From: Saprospiraceae bacterium
GTDB lineage: Bacteria; Bacteroidota; Bacteroidia; Chitinophagales; Saprospiraceae
NCBI GenBank assembly: GCA_016717265.1
Contig: JADKFX010000001.1
Span: 310,001-374,000, forward strand
Length of the DNA stretch: 64,000 nt
Direction of reading: 5' to 3'
Below are positions 1 through 10,000 of this stretch, one piece after another; position 1 is the first letter of the stretch; every line of letters starts with the position of its first letter. Below the pieces are notes generated by a model. The model was not told the DNA's origin. It ran no database searches and saw only the letters and a list, made by a program, of their open reading frames with translations. The position numbers and the translations under genes are program-made.

Positions 1-520
1 TTGCATTTAAAACAATATGGTCACTAAAATTTAAAACGCTCTTTTCATATCGATTTATCAAAAAAGCGTAAGGACCGTTGTTGGAAGTATTCTGATTTGA
101 AAAAATATCACCAATATCCACAATCCATTGATGTCTAAAAAATAACTTTAAGAATACACCAATTAAATGTGCACTTATTGGGTTCGAAACGGTCATGATA
201 AGATCATCTTTCCTTCGAAGTTTAAATATATAATTAAATAGAAATGGAATCATATAAATTATTCTGTCATCGGGAAAAATATATTTATGAAAAAATCGGA
301 TTACAGAAAAACGTTTTAATTTACCCCTAAGTTTGCTCTTCATTCTGATTTTAAATCCACTTCGGAAAACAAAGCTGGGATCAGCACATTCTTCATCAAT
401 GCTACTTGTTATAGTCAACAAATCATATTTTTCATGCAAATATTTACTATACAATCCAACCCGGAAAGATCGCGGATTTCTTAATGGAGGAAAGTTCAAG
501 CTAAATACTACGATTCGCAT
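1..520 (-). CDS. Glycosyltransferase family 4, N-terminal part (3' end outside window)
   Basis: A leftward open frame runs off the left edge of the window, so only the first 173 residues are visible. It begins MRIVVFSLNFPPL and continues with a Rossmann-like first half of a GT-B enzyme: an early FPP turn, a basic loop, a TVSNPIS segment and a WIVDIGDIFSN segment. This is the usual look of the acceptor-binding N-terminal domain of GT4 sugar transferases. The ATG at 520 overlaps the last 13 bases of the upstream glycosyltransferase, which implies translational coupling as the last visible gene of a five-gene polysaccharide operon. The nucleotide-sugar-binding C-terminal half is not in the window, so donor sugar and linkage cannot be guessed. 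Confidence 0.75.
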   Translation of the reverse strand, partial: MRIVVFSLNFPPLRNPRSFRVGLYSKYLHEKYDLLTITSSIDEECADPSFVFRSGFKIRMKSKLRGKLKRFSVIRFFHKYIFPDDRIIYMIPFLFNYIFKLRRKDDLIMTVSNPISAHLIGVFLKLFFRHQWIVDIGDIFSNQNTSNNGPYAFLINRYEKSVLNFSDHIVLNA

Positions 521-1644
521 ACCATGGATTGATAAACGGACCTCAGCTCAGCCGCAGAAATATTATTAGAACAATTAATATCGACCGTCTCCAAAGCGTT
601 TCTACATAATTGCAAATACTCCTTCTGATTAAATTTGAGCAAGGAATCCAACATACATTCCACTGCTTCCGGATCATCCTCCGGTAAAAGGATACCATTA
701 TAAGCATTCACGATAATGTCAGGAATATCACAATGTGCTGTAGTAATGACTGGTCTTGCTAAGCTTAAACTATCTTTTAATAAGACCGGACAGCCTCCTT
801 CTGTATCCTGCGCACTCGATTTCTTACTTAAATTAATTGTAAAATGAGAATTACTTAGCTCCTTCAAATACGCATTAAAAGGCAATAATCCTTGTATCCG
901 GATATCATGTTTTTGCTTTAAGTCTATTGCTTTCAAAAGATTTACATAATAGTTTCTATCTCCTTGCTCCCCGTAAAAAGATATTTGAAATTTTCCTATA
1001 TGCCGATCTTTTAATGCATCTACCAGTGCAATTTGGTTTTTCTTTTCAGTAAAAGTAGCTGCTTGAAAAAGTTTAATGGGTGTTTTACACTGAGGTTTAC
1101 TAAATCCATTTTCAATCTTAAAAAGCATATGGACTTTAAAGATTTTTGATGCAGGAATTCCATAGGATGCAATTAAATTTGCAGAATAATTACCCTCCAC
1201 AATAAATCTTCCACCCAAATTCGCTAATTCTATATAATCTTGTTTGGTTTCTGGTTTATAATGGATTAAATACTCATAATCAAAACCATAAAGTGAAACA
1301 CAAAAAGGAATGTCAAGTTTTTGCAACAAATCTCTATATTCAATTGCAAGATGTCCAAAATGAAAATGAAGAATTTGTATCTTCTGCTCAATTATTGATT
1401 GCTTCAATTTACGCACCGTACTTTGGAAACGAAGTCTCTCTTTGAATTTATCTAGAATACCAATTGGGTAATTAATTGACTTTTGTGGATTTATAAAATA
1501 AAACACAGTATTTGGATCTTTGATATAGTATTTTGCAAATATAAAATGTTCACAATAATTAGCAGTACGTTGCCATAATCTTTCCATCCAATTCATGGTC
1601 TCTGGTAAGTAACAATCTATAATATGCAGTACTCTATAAGACAT
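508..1644 (-). CDS. Glycosyltransferase family 4
   Basis: This 378-residue protein looks like a complete GT-B fold retaining glycosyltransferase. The N-terminal half has a VLHIIDCYLPE first strand and an ILHFHFGHLAI segment typical of the acceptor domain. The C-terminal half has the GT4 signature around residues 280-345: an EGGCPVLLKDSL segment followed by ARPVITTAHCDIPDII and a NGILLPEDDPEA stretch, with an acidic residue positioned to bind the sugar nucleotide. No signal peptide or membrane segment is seen, so it should act on the cytoplasmic face on a lipid-linked intermediate. It overlaps the upstream AsnB-like gene by 11 bases and the downstream glycosyltransferase by 13. The family is clear; the specific sugar is unknown. 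Confidence 0.85.
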   Translation of the reverse strand: MSYRVLHIIDCYLPETMNWMERLWQRTANYCEHFIFAKYYIKDPNTVFYFINPQKSINYPIGILDKFKERLRFQSTVRKLKQSIIEQKIQILHFHFGHLAIEYRDLLQKLDIPFCVSLYGFDYEYLIHYKPETKQDYIELANLGGRFIVEGNYSANLIASYGIPASKIFKVHMLFKIENGFSKPQCKTPIKLFQAATFTEKKNQIALVDALKDRHIGKFQISFYGEQGDRNYYVNLLKAIDLKQKHDIRIQGLLPFNAYLKELSNSHFTINLSKKSSAQDTEGGCPVLLKDSLSLARPVITTAHCDIPDIIVNAYNGILLPEDDPEAVECMLDSLLKFNQKEYLQLCRNALETVDINCSNNISAAELRSVYQSMVCES

Positions 1645-3268
1645 TGGAATTATTTTTTGAAAGCATTCTCAAAATGAGCACTAATGACAACATCCGCAAT
1701 TTCCGTTCTCGGTTATGCAAAGTATATCTAAAGTCCAGATCTAAAATATCCCGCCTAAACTCCTGAATCCAAAAATTAATTTCCTGATCAAAAAGGTTAT
1801 AATTAATAAAATGCCTGGAGCTCTTTGAAATTTGAAAAAGCCGCTCTACGATCGAGGGAATCCTGAAATTTAAACTTCTTACATTCGCACTTATTCTGGA
1901 TGGTGGAATGCCTGTTTTTTGCCAGGCAATATCTAATAAATTTTTAGATAAGCTTGAATTCAAAACTTCTAAATAAAATTTACTATTTAACTGTAATTTA
2001 TCGTCAATACTATAATTAAAATCTAGCCACTCCATATTGTAAAATGGAATAACAATTTTAGCATAAGAAGACATTAAATAAATACTATGCGCCGATTGAT
2101 TTCTAATTTTCTGATCTACAATATAGGGATCAATAGATTGTGTATCATAAAATGAATCATCTGTTTTAAGATTCTGTGCTACACTTTTAAAATGACGAAA
2201 ACCAATGTCTTCCGTAATTCTTTGGTTTAGTTCATATGAACTTGAATAAATTCCACCCCCATAAAACCCATGAAAGATATGCGAATATTTCGAACGCCAT
2301 TGACTCTGCAAATTGCCTTCATGTAAATGACCTAAATGTAACAATCCATCGACTTTCCAAAAAGAATCTAGCCTGTTTTGCAGCCAATCCTTCACTTCTA
2401 TATCAAATAAATGATGCTTAATTCCTAGCTCCTTTGCTACTTTAGATGCTAATAAAACTTCTTTATTATTCCCAGTTGCAAAGGTGAATGCTTCCATTGG
2501 AAAAAATCCAGTTGAAAGTTGTGCAATCCATCTACTATCCAATCCGCCACTCAAACTTATCCCAAGGCTTGCAGAAGATTCAAATTTTAAATTAGAGATT
2601 CCGTTTGTAAATAGTTCAATATATTTTTGTATTTGAACTTCTTTACTCAATGATAGCTTCTTTACCTTCTCCCAACTCCAGTAATAGCTATGTGTTAAAC
2701 GCACATCATTGTTATTCCAGTGATAGATACTAGCGGGTCTCATCCTTGAAACCTCTTTATACCAACTTTGATCAAACATTAAATGTCCATTCTCGAGATA
2801 ACTAAATAAAGCTTCCCGATTAATATGAAGTCTAGACCGCCTCAGCGTATTAAAATATTTAATTTCTGAACTGATCAAGAGTACTTCAGAGTCTGAATAA
2901 TAATAGACGGGATAAAATCCAAGGTGATCTGTAAATAGATACCAATTGTTACCATTTTTATCAAATAAAAAAGCACAAAAAAGTCCATTGAATTTTCTAA
3001 AAACTTCATCCAAAACATCTGCCTGAACTGCTCCATTAAAATAAAGACTATCGAGATCTATTTTAAAATCACGATACTGTGTAAAATTTCCCAGAATATA
3101 TAAATCTACTTCCGAATTCTGAAAATGCAAATAATCTTCGTCAAAATTGGAATCATTCAGTAACGCTGCATCATACATCGAATGCAATACAGAAAAGGAT
3201 TCATTTAAAACTTTGCAATCCTTTAGCTTTGACTTGGTAAATGTTTTATAAAAAAGAAAAGCGCCCAT
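1634..3268 (-). CDS. Asparagine synthetase-like (AsnB family) protein lacking the N-terminal Cys
   Basis: The 544-residue protein has the two-part layout of class B asparagine synthetases: an Ntn-type glutaminase-like N-terminal domain (about residues 1-190, with a FNGLFCAFLFDK core and a DHLGFYPVYY segment) and an ATP-pyrophosphatase domain carrying the PP-loop SGGLDS at residues 240-245. The glutaminase nucleophile must be a Cys at position 2, but this protein begins MGAFLF, so glutamine hydrolysis in the usual way is not expected. It may use free ammonia or another amine, or transfer to a sugar acid. The start shares one base with the stop of the flippase gene (TAATG) and its 3' end overlaps a glycosyltransferase. 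In this setting amidation of a polysaccharide uronic acid is an inference, not shown. Confidence 0.8.
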   Translation of the reverse strand: MGAFLFYKTFTKSKLKDCKVLNESFSVLHSMYDAALLNDSNFDEDYLHFQNSEVDLYILGNFTQYRDFKIDLDSLYFNGAVQADVLDEVFRKFNGLFCAFLFDKNGNNWYLFTDHLGFYPVYYYSDSEVLLISSEIKYFNTLRRSRLHINREALFSYLENGHLMFDQSWYKEVSRMRPASIYHWNNNDVRLTHSYYWSWEKVKKLSLSKEVQIQKYIELFTNGISNLKFESSASLGISLSGGLDSRWIAQLSTGFFPMEAFTFATGNNKEVLLASKVAKELGIKHHLFDIEVKDWLQNRLDSFWKVDGLLHLGHLHEGNLQSQWRSKYSHIFHGFYGGGIYSSSYELNQRITEDIGFRHFKSVAQNLKTDDSFYDTQSIDPYIVDQKIRNQSAHSIYLMSSYAKIVIPFYNMEWLDFNYSIDDKLQLNSKFYLEVLNSSLSKNLLDIAWQKTGIPPSRISANVRSLNFRIPSIVERLFQISKSSRHFINYNLFDQEINFWIQEFRRDILDLDFRYTLHNRERKLRMLSLVLILRMLSKNNSNVL

Positions 3269-4698
3269 TACATGATCCGAAGTTTTAACAAATCCAGAAC
3301 TTTAGTTTTGTAAAATAACAGGCTTACAAGAAAAAGAAGACTTACACTACAAAATAAAGAGGGAATCAAAGACAAATGAAGTCTGGATAAAAGAAATATT
3401 AAAGCAACACATACTAATAAATATAAAATATATCGAATTAAAATATCAAAAAACGACTTTCGATTATCACAGTATTTTAGCAATTTAAAAATGGTATAAA
3501 TCAAGACACTTAAACTTACAAAGATATTAATCAATAGAAACGTTAAAATATCTGTCTTTGTAATGAAAATAATTCCTATAAATAAATAATTAATAATTAA
3601 TACTACAATATTCCATTTGAATAAATTCTTAGATTCCCCAAGAGCTAACAATTGATTGAAAATGATATTATTCACGGATCGAATGATCGCCATTATTAAA
3701 ATGTACTTTGCAAATAACAAGATCTTAGCCTCGGGATCCTTAAAAGCGAATGCTATAATAGGTTCGATGTGTGCATAAAGAAGAATATAAATAGAAATGC
3801 ATATTAAAGCATGACTTAACAATGATTCCGTGATAATAAGCTGTCGGGTTTCATTATCCTGCTGGTGTTTAGAAAGTAGCGGCAGGATTGCTCTATTAAA
3901 AATTGGATTGATTTTTGAAAAAAGCAAATAACTTATCTCTGAAGCAAAATTATACGGACCTAATAATAGCAATCCAAATAAGGAGCCCACAAGCACCGTA
4001 TCAAAATTACCTTGCACAAAACTAATACCCTGGTTTAAAACTTGATATGCAGAATATCGAATATGCTCTTGCTCTGAAATACGATCATTCTCTTCAATCA
4101 CTAATTGCTTATAATATAAGTAACAAACAAAATAATAAACTGAAAACCGAATTAATAATCCAATACTAAAAACAATTAATGGCGAAAAATACCAAATGGT
4201 AGAAACTATAAAAATAAATTCACAACTGGCACCTGCCATTTGGGAAATGCTAACTTGCTTTTGCTTTAAATAATGACTTAAAATACTAGCATAATAACTA
4301 AAACCTCCAATGATTATAAAAAGCAATAAGCTATTCAATACGATGATGGGGTTCATCATTAGGTAATTTGATTCCCAGATAAAAAAAAGTGCAATTAAAA
4401 TTAGTCCTAAAATCACCAACATCCATTGAATAAACTGTTCCTTTCGTACAATTTTAAAAGTAAATCCAGGTTTTTGGATAATCGAAACAAACATTCCAGG
4501 CTCAAATAATGCAAGTGCTAAACGGAAAATGATTTGAAATATCGTATAAATTCCTAACTCCTTATAGCTTAAAAACTGCCCTAATAAAACAATACTAATG
4601 AGCTGCAATATGGACATATACAAAGAACCTCCAAAATTCCATCGAAATAAATGGTTAAGAGTAAGATGAGGAGATTTTTCTTTCACTGAATTAGTCAA
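3268..4698 (-). CDS. Polysaccharide flippase, Wzx/MVF-like membrane protein
   Basis: This 476-residue protein is almost entirely hydrophobic, with about twelve predicted membrane segments, a length and pattern matching the Wzx/RfbX and O-antigen flippase families of the MOP exporter superfamily. A GPYNFASEISYL segment near residue 245 resembles the conserved mid-protein region of these transporters. It probably moves lipid-linked oligosaccharide repeats across the inner membrane for the product of the surrounding glycosyltransferases. The start is non-ATG: a TTG at 4698 that overlaps the preceding gene by 8 bases, with an in-frame GTG at 4686 as an alternative. The gene is the second of a five-gene overlapping operon. 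Confidence 0.85.
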   Translation of the reverse strand: MTNSVKEKSPHLTLNHLFRWNFGGSLYMSILQLISIVLLGQFLSYKELGIYTIFQIIFRLALALFEPGMFVSIIQKPGFTFKIVRKEQFIQWMLVILGLILIALFFIWESNYLMMNPIIVLNSLLLFIIIGGFSYYASILSHYLKQKQVSISQMAGASCEFIFIVSTIWYFSPLIVFSIGLLIRFSVYYFVCYLYYKQLVIEENDRISEQEHIRYSAYQVLNQGISFVQGNFDTVLVGSLFGLLLLGPYNFASEISYLLFSKINPIFNRAILPLLSKHQQDNETRQLIITESLLSHALICISIYILLYAHIEPIIAFAFKDPEAKILLFAKYILIMAIIRSVNNIIFNQLLALGESKNLFKWNIVVLIINYLFIGIIFITKTDILTFLLINIFVSLSVLIYTIFKLLKYCDNRKSFFDILIRYILYLLVCVALIFLLSRLHLSLIPSLFCSVSLLFLVSLLFYKTKVLDLLKLRIM

Positions 4699-5632
4699 AA
4701 AGTTTTTTCAATTGAAAATAATAGAATATAGCGGGAAGATAATTAACTTTCTCAATAAAAAAACCAAATCCATCCTTCACAAGCACGAATCCTAATCTTT
4801 TTATTTTAAGTTTAGGAAACGATTCTGTGAGCCCATCGTAAGATTTCATTCGGACTACCAATTGATCATTCAAAATTAAAAATGGACTGTAGTTACACTT
4901 CGCCTTCCATTCAGACACTGGATCTGAAAATTGAATTCTAATATAATTCATAAAATCATGTTCACTATGACTACTTATTCCTTTAGAATCTTGTACTATG
5001 CGCTCTTTTGTTCCAGCGATTAATACAAACAATTGATTCGAAGCATGCAGGATGAGCTGATTGCATATAGAGCTGACATTCCCTTTTGAATTTATAGGAA
5101 CCTCCTTTTGTAATAAAATATCACCAGCATCCATTTGAGTATTCATTAAATGAAAACTATAACCAAAAATTGGATCTCCAGATATCAATTGCCAAAATAC
5201 AGGATGTGTTCCCCTGAATTTTGGTAAAAGAGAATAATGAAAATTAATAATGCCACATTTTGAAGCATTCAAAGTTAAATTCTTAAATTTAGATGAAATT
5301 CCAGCCGTAAGCACAAAATCCATATTTTTCAAACGCTCTTGAATAGTGTTTCCATTCACATCCGTTTCAAGTTGAAACTCAATTTGATGTAATCGACAAT
5401 AATAAATCCAATATAATATCGAGCTTTGCTCTTGCAAATAATACAATATTCCTTTTAAAAAATAAACAAATCTCAATATAGCATCAGGTTGCTTGCTATA
5501 ATATTTACGTTCCTTTTGTTTGATACAAAAATAATACAATTGCTCAGGGCATAACTCCTGTAATTTTACTAAAAACTTTTTAGTAAAATAACTTTCTGGA
5601 GTTCCGATAAAAGAAATATGTAAACCCTGCAC
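4691..5632 (-). CDS. Formyltransferase family protein (sugar N-formyltransferase candidate)
   Basis: The 313-residue product carries the formyltransferase fold that uses N10-formyltetrahydrofolate. The catalytic triad of the family is visible: Asn130 and His132 in the INFHYSLLPKFRG motif, and Asp168 in MDAGDIL. It lacks the tRNA-binding layout of methionyl-tRNA formyltransferase and sits at the head of a polysaccharide operon, so formylation of an amino sugar nucleotide is the best inference. The only in-frame start is GTG at 5632; it overlaps the stop of a six-codon ORF (5652-5632) as TAGTG, which could couple translation. Its stop overlaps the flippase start. Confidence 0.8.
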   Translation of the reverse strand: MQGLHISFIGTPESYFTKKFLVKLQELCPEQLYYFCIKQKERKYYSKQPDAILRFVYFLKGILYYLQEQSSILYWIYYCRLHQIEFQLETDVNGNTIQERLKNMDFVLTAGISSKFKNLTLNASKCGIINFHYSLLPKFRGTHPVFWQLISGDPIFGYSFHLMNTQMDAGDILLQKEVPINSKGNVSSICNQLILHASNQLFVLIAGTKERIVQDSKGISSHSEHDFMNYIRIQFSDPVSEWKAKCNYSPFLILNDQLVVRMKSYDGLTESFPKLKIKRLGFVLVKDGFGFFIEKVNYLPAIFYYFQLKKLFD

Positions 5633-5757
5633 TATCTGATTAACGTTTTCATTCTAAAGATATCTTATTAACGAAGACAAAATTACGCTAGCATTCCATA
5701 TGCAGGGAATAGAATTTTCATATATTTAGTTTAAAATGAATTTACTTTGTTATAGAT

Positions 5758-6831
5758 ATGGAATATGATATCAGGCAGATCAAAGAAGCAGAAATGCGCA
5801 GCCTAAAATGGCTTTTAAGTTCATATCTTAAACATGGAACAGGTGGTTTTCCGCATAGCCGCTGGAACTATCTACCTGCTTGTATTGCCTGGACTAAAGA
5901 TTATCCTGAAACAACCGGTTATCTAATTGAAAATCTGCTTAGCAAGCAAACTTTGGAAAAAACTCAAACAAAAAAGATTGCCGAAGCATCCGGGGATTGG
6001 TTACTAGCGATTCAAAATCCGGAAGGTTATTTCTGTTCAGGCATTAAATTTAAAAAACCGAGTGCCTTTAACACTGCACAAATACTATTTGGATTTCATG
6101 AACTCTACTTGTTAACCAAAGAAGAAAAATATTTAAACGGCCTTAAAAAAGCATTTAACTGGATACTAAAAAATATAAATCCAGCTGGTATTCTGACTGC
6201 AGGACTTTATGTTGAAGGCTACTATGCAGCCTATTATTCAAGAGCTTTATGGCCCCTGATTTTAGCCGATAAACAATATTTTAAAACCGAAAATATAATA
6301 TTACTAACAAATTCAATGGACTCCTTATTCTTAAATAAAAATGAGTTTCATTTTTTCAATAACTGCGGATTTTCAAAATCCCAATCTGCAATAAGTCATA
6401 CGGTAGCCTATGCACTTGAAGGATTTTATGAATCCAGCACATTGCTAAATAATAAAGGGATCCAAAGTTATATCATCGAAATTTTAGAAATTATAAGCAA
6501 TCAAATACTGAAATACAAAAAAACACCTGGCTCTTATTACAATAATTTAACAGGAGATTATTCCTTTGTTTGCGTCACAGGAGAAGCACAATTTTGTGCA
6601 TTGCTTTTAAAAGTATACCACCAAACTGAAATTTTAAAATTAAAAGAAGCAGCCAAAATACTTTTTGGTAACCTACTAAAATACCAAATTCATTCTGCAT
6701 CTCCAGAGCATCATGGTGCATTTCCTTCTTCAGTACCTATATGGAAACCCTACTTCCCATTTCGATACACAAACTGGACTAATAAATTTTTCCTGGATGC
6801 CTGTTTTGAAATGAAAAAATTAAATGCCTGA
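5758..6831 (+). CDS. Alpha/alpha-toroid (six-hairpin-like) protein, VpsJ-like
   Basis: The 357-residue soluble protein has repeated helical hairpins with aromatic, Gly-rich turns (GTGGFPHS near residue 28, a GDWLLAIQNPEGYF segment near 80, NPAGILTAGLY near 140, and a CVTGEAQF segment near 275). This is the look of alpha/alpha-toroid proteins such as glycoside hydrolases, uronate epimerases, terpenoid-cyclase-like domains and the VpsJ polysaccharide protein. No signal peptide is seen. It faces the leftward polysaccharide operon across a 125-base gap, suggesting a role in modifying the same polymer or its precursor. The exact enzymatic activity cannot be read from the sequence, and the VpsJ comparison is from memory of the family's appearance. 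Confidence 0.55.
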   Translation: MEYDIRQIKEAEMRSLKWLLSSYLKHGTGGFPHSRWNYLPACIAWTKDYPETTGYLIENLLSKQTLEKTQTKKIAEASGDWLLAIQNPEGYFCSGIKFKKPSAFNTAQILFGFHELYLLTKEEKYLNGLKKAFNWILKNINPAGILTAGLYVEGYYAAYYSRALWPLILADKQYFKTENIILLTNSMDSLFLNKNEFHFFNNCGFSKSQSAISHTVAYALEGFYESSTLLNNKGIQSYIIEILEIISNQILKYKKTPGSYYNNLTGDYSFVCVTGEAQFCALLLKVYHQTEILKLKEAAKILFGNLLKYQIHSASPEHHGAFPSSVPIWKPYFPFRYTNWTNKFFLDACFEMKKLNA

Positions 6832-7012
6832 AAATAATCCCGCATAAGATTTAAAGAATCTACAATCTCGATATTAATTCCGGAAATAAAACGGTCTTTA
6901 AGCTTAGCGTTAAATAGTATAATAGTTAAAACGAAGCCATAATATTAAGGAATCCTTATTTGTAAATCAAGATCTTTAGATTGTAGCATTTATAAATTCA
7001 AAATCTCAAATT

Positions 7013-10000
7013 CTATCTCAGAATCACCATTTTACCAAAATCATTCTTGAAATAATTATCTGTATTTGTATCGAATTTATCCCAGGACTTATTAAGTTTA
7101 TCTTTTACTACAAACCGATATAAATATACACCATTTGCCAATCGATCTCCATATTGATCCGTTCCATTATACTCAAATTCAGTCATATGTGTACCTATGG
7201 AGAGAGGCCCCAATTCTTCCCGTGTGATTTCACGAACCACTTTTCCAGATACTGTTAAAATTTGGATCATATAATGGTCAGGCAAAATATCTCCTGTTAA
7301 AGTATAAACAAATCTTGTTTTGGATGTAAACGGATTAGGATAGTTTAATAAATTACTTACAGATGATTTCCGGATGATGGTAAAGTCTGTAATATAATCC
7401 TGATCTGTTGCTGCATTTCCGGAACCGTCAATTGCTGTTACATACAAAGTATGAATTCCATCTCTTGTAAAGTCTCCTTGAATGATCGCTTTAACTTTAT
7501 TGTCTGTGGTTGAAGCTTGTATAAATCGCACATTATTCTGTCCGAAATAAATCCGTTGAGGAAAGCCTCCAGGTTCTTTAATTTTAAGTGTAAAAACTGA
7601 GGTATCATTTAATAATAAATCTCGGTTTTCATCTTGTAGTGTGATTTCAATAACTGATTTACTTGAAACAATTTCTTCATTATAAATTTTATTTCGATCA
7701 AAAGTCACATCGATATATGGTTTTCGCTTATCTCTACGCACAAAAAATGGAATGATGGCAGTATTATTAAAAGAATATAACTCAGGTTGATCATTTTCCG
7801 GATTTAATTCAATGAATAATTTATGCGGACCATAAACACTTGAGCTATTAAAGCTGAACGGGATCTTTAAATATTCCAAAGCCAAAATTGGAACAAACCT
7901 TTTAAAAGATTTAATTTGTTGGTTTGCCTGATTTACAATCGTAAATTTCACCAAGAGGCTATCCATTTTTACTTCACTAATATTTTGAGCTACAATCTCC
8001 ACATCATAAATATCCCCTTGATTAATAGTGTCTTTAGCTTTCTTTAAAAAATTTGCCGGATTAAATGCAACATCTGGTAAACTTGCATATTGCACACGCC
8101 AGAAATTTAAAGCAGGTGCTGTCCTTGAGCTGGTATCACTAGATTTCCATTCTAATTTAATTTTCGGATACTGCGCCGTGTTGATCGAACTTAGATCTTG
8201 CTCCGTATTGGAGAGGATACCAAACAGTTTATTCTCAACACCGTTGGCATCAATTCCATAAATTGAAACTTCTTGCTGATCTTCATTCGAATCAAAACCT
8301 TTATAATTCCAAATAAATTTATCCCAAACTTTTGCAGGTCCGATGATTCTTGATTGTATGTAACCAGCTGTTTGTGGTATTGTAAAGGAATGTGAAATTT
8401 CATTCTCGTCTGTAAAATTACCAACACTTTCTTTCACTTCAAAATCGGTTCTACCTTTTCTGAAAATCATCAAGTATGGAACCGAATTAAAGGATCTTAA
8501 GCTTCTCACTTCTTGAGCACCTAAAGATTCAAGCACCGTATAAATATTTTTTGGCCCATCAGATTCCCATAGTTCTGGATAATACGAATTTTGATACTGA
8601 CTCAAAGTGCTTATTATAACTACATGATCCTTTGGAATATGCTGCTCCAAAAATTCAATGAGCGCAGCTCGTTCCAAGGTTGTTTGCGTCTTAAAAACGA
8701 AAAATGGTTTATTTATATATCCAGGATCTGTATAACTATTAAAATCACCACCCGTACTATTGATCCACATTCTGCCATTTACAGGATTAAATACATTTAT
8801 AATGATTCCTGAAAAATTTACATTGTAATTCCAATAGTCATAATCGGCTGCAACATCGGTTCCAACATATACCCGAGGACGAATAAATGTGGGTAGTTCT
8901 ATATACCCGTTATTTGCCCGAATTTCTATAAAGGATTCTGCATATGCAAAATTTCGTTCTGGTTCATTCAACTGCATTTTATAGAAATCATTCTTTTTAT
9001 GTTGGAAATAATGAGACTGATTCCAACCAGGAGTCCCTGATGGCAGAAATATAAAAGATGAATTTCTCCAGGCAAATACACCGGAACCAATACTATCAGG
9101 AGCTACCCTCCAGTAATACACTGCATTTGCAATTAAACTTTGATTCGGAGTCCAACTGATTACACCACCTGTCTGTTTGATTACTGTTTTTTGCAATAAT
9201 GAACTATTAAAATATTCTGTGGTATCCATTTCAAGAAAATAATTGCCAACCGTAGCTAAGGTATTTCCATTACTTGCAACTAATTTTACATTATTCTGAT
9301 TCACAATGCCAAATTCTTGTGGGAAAACAGGTCTTGCTTCATTTCCAAAAATATAAAATGAATAGCCTCGCTGTCCTTGAATTATTAATTCATTATTATT
9401 TTCTGCATCTGCTAAGGGTCCTTCTGAAATTTCATTCTTGGCATCTAACTTAACATACATCGTATTGTATCCAATGGATTCATCATTACCTATTGGAACT
9501 TTAATTGTAAATGCTCTTCTGTTTGAAGGTGTAACTATTTTTGAATTATAAACACTGATTACTTTACCATCTGCTTCCTTCTTTTCAATGCTTAGTAAAA
9601 TGCTATCACTTGTATAGGCTCCGAGATTAACGATTTCAAATTTAAACTCAAATTCTTTTTGAGAACTAAAAATTAAGGAAGGATTTGTCGATACCGTTTT
9701 TGAATCTATAGTATAGTCTTGATTTGCATTTACATTCAACTGAACCGCAGGATCGCCATTAAAACTCGTAGAATACGCTTGTGTTAACAACCGCTCTCCC
9801 CCTTGCTTTTTAAGATTTATATAGGTTTCTTGAATAGCATCCCCGATCGGTTTTCCATAAAATTTTCCTCCTAACTGCCTATAAAACTCACTCCCGTAAA
9901 CACCTAAAATATCAGGAAAACCAGCGGTTGTATTGGCAAGATACACAACAGACCCTTTTTCCGGTGCCAGATTATGGTCTTCACTGATCGATCTGTTGGG

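Noticed and set aside
333..569. Rightward ORF at the left edge
   Set aside because: It is antisense to two overlapping glycosyltransferase genes that have clear family motifs.
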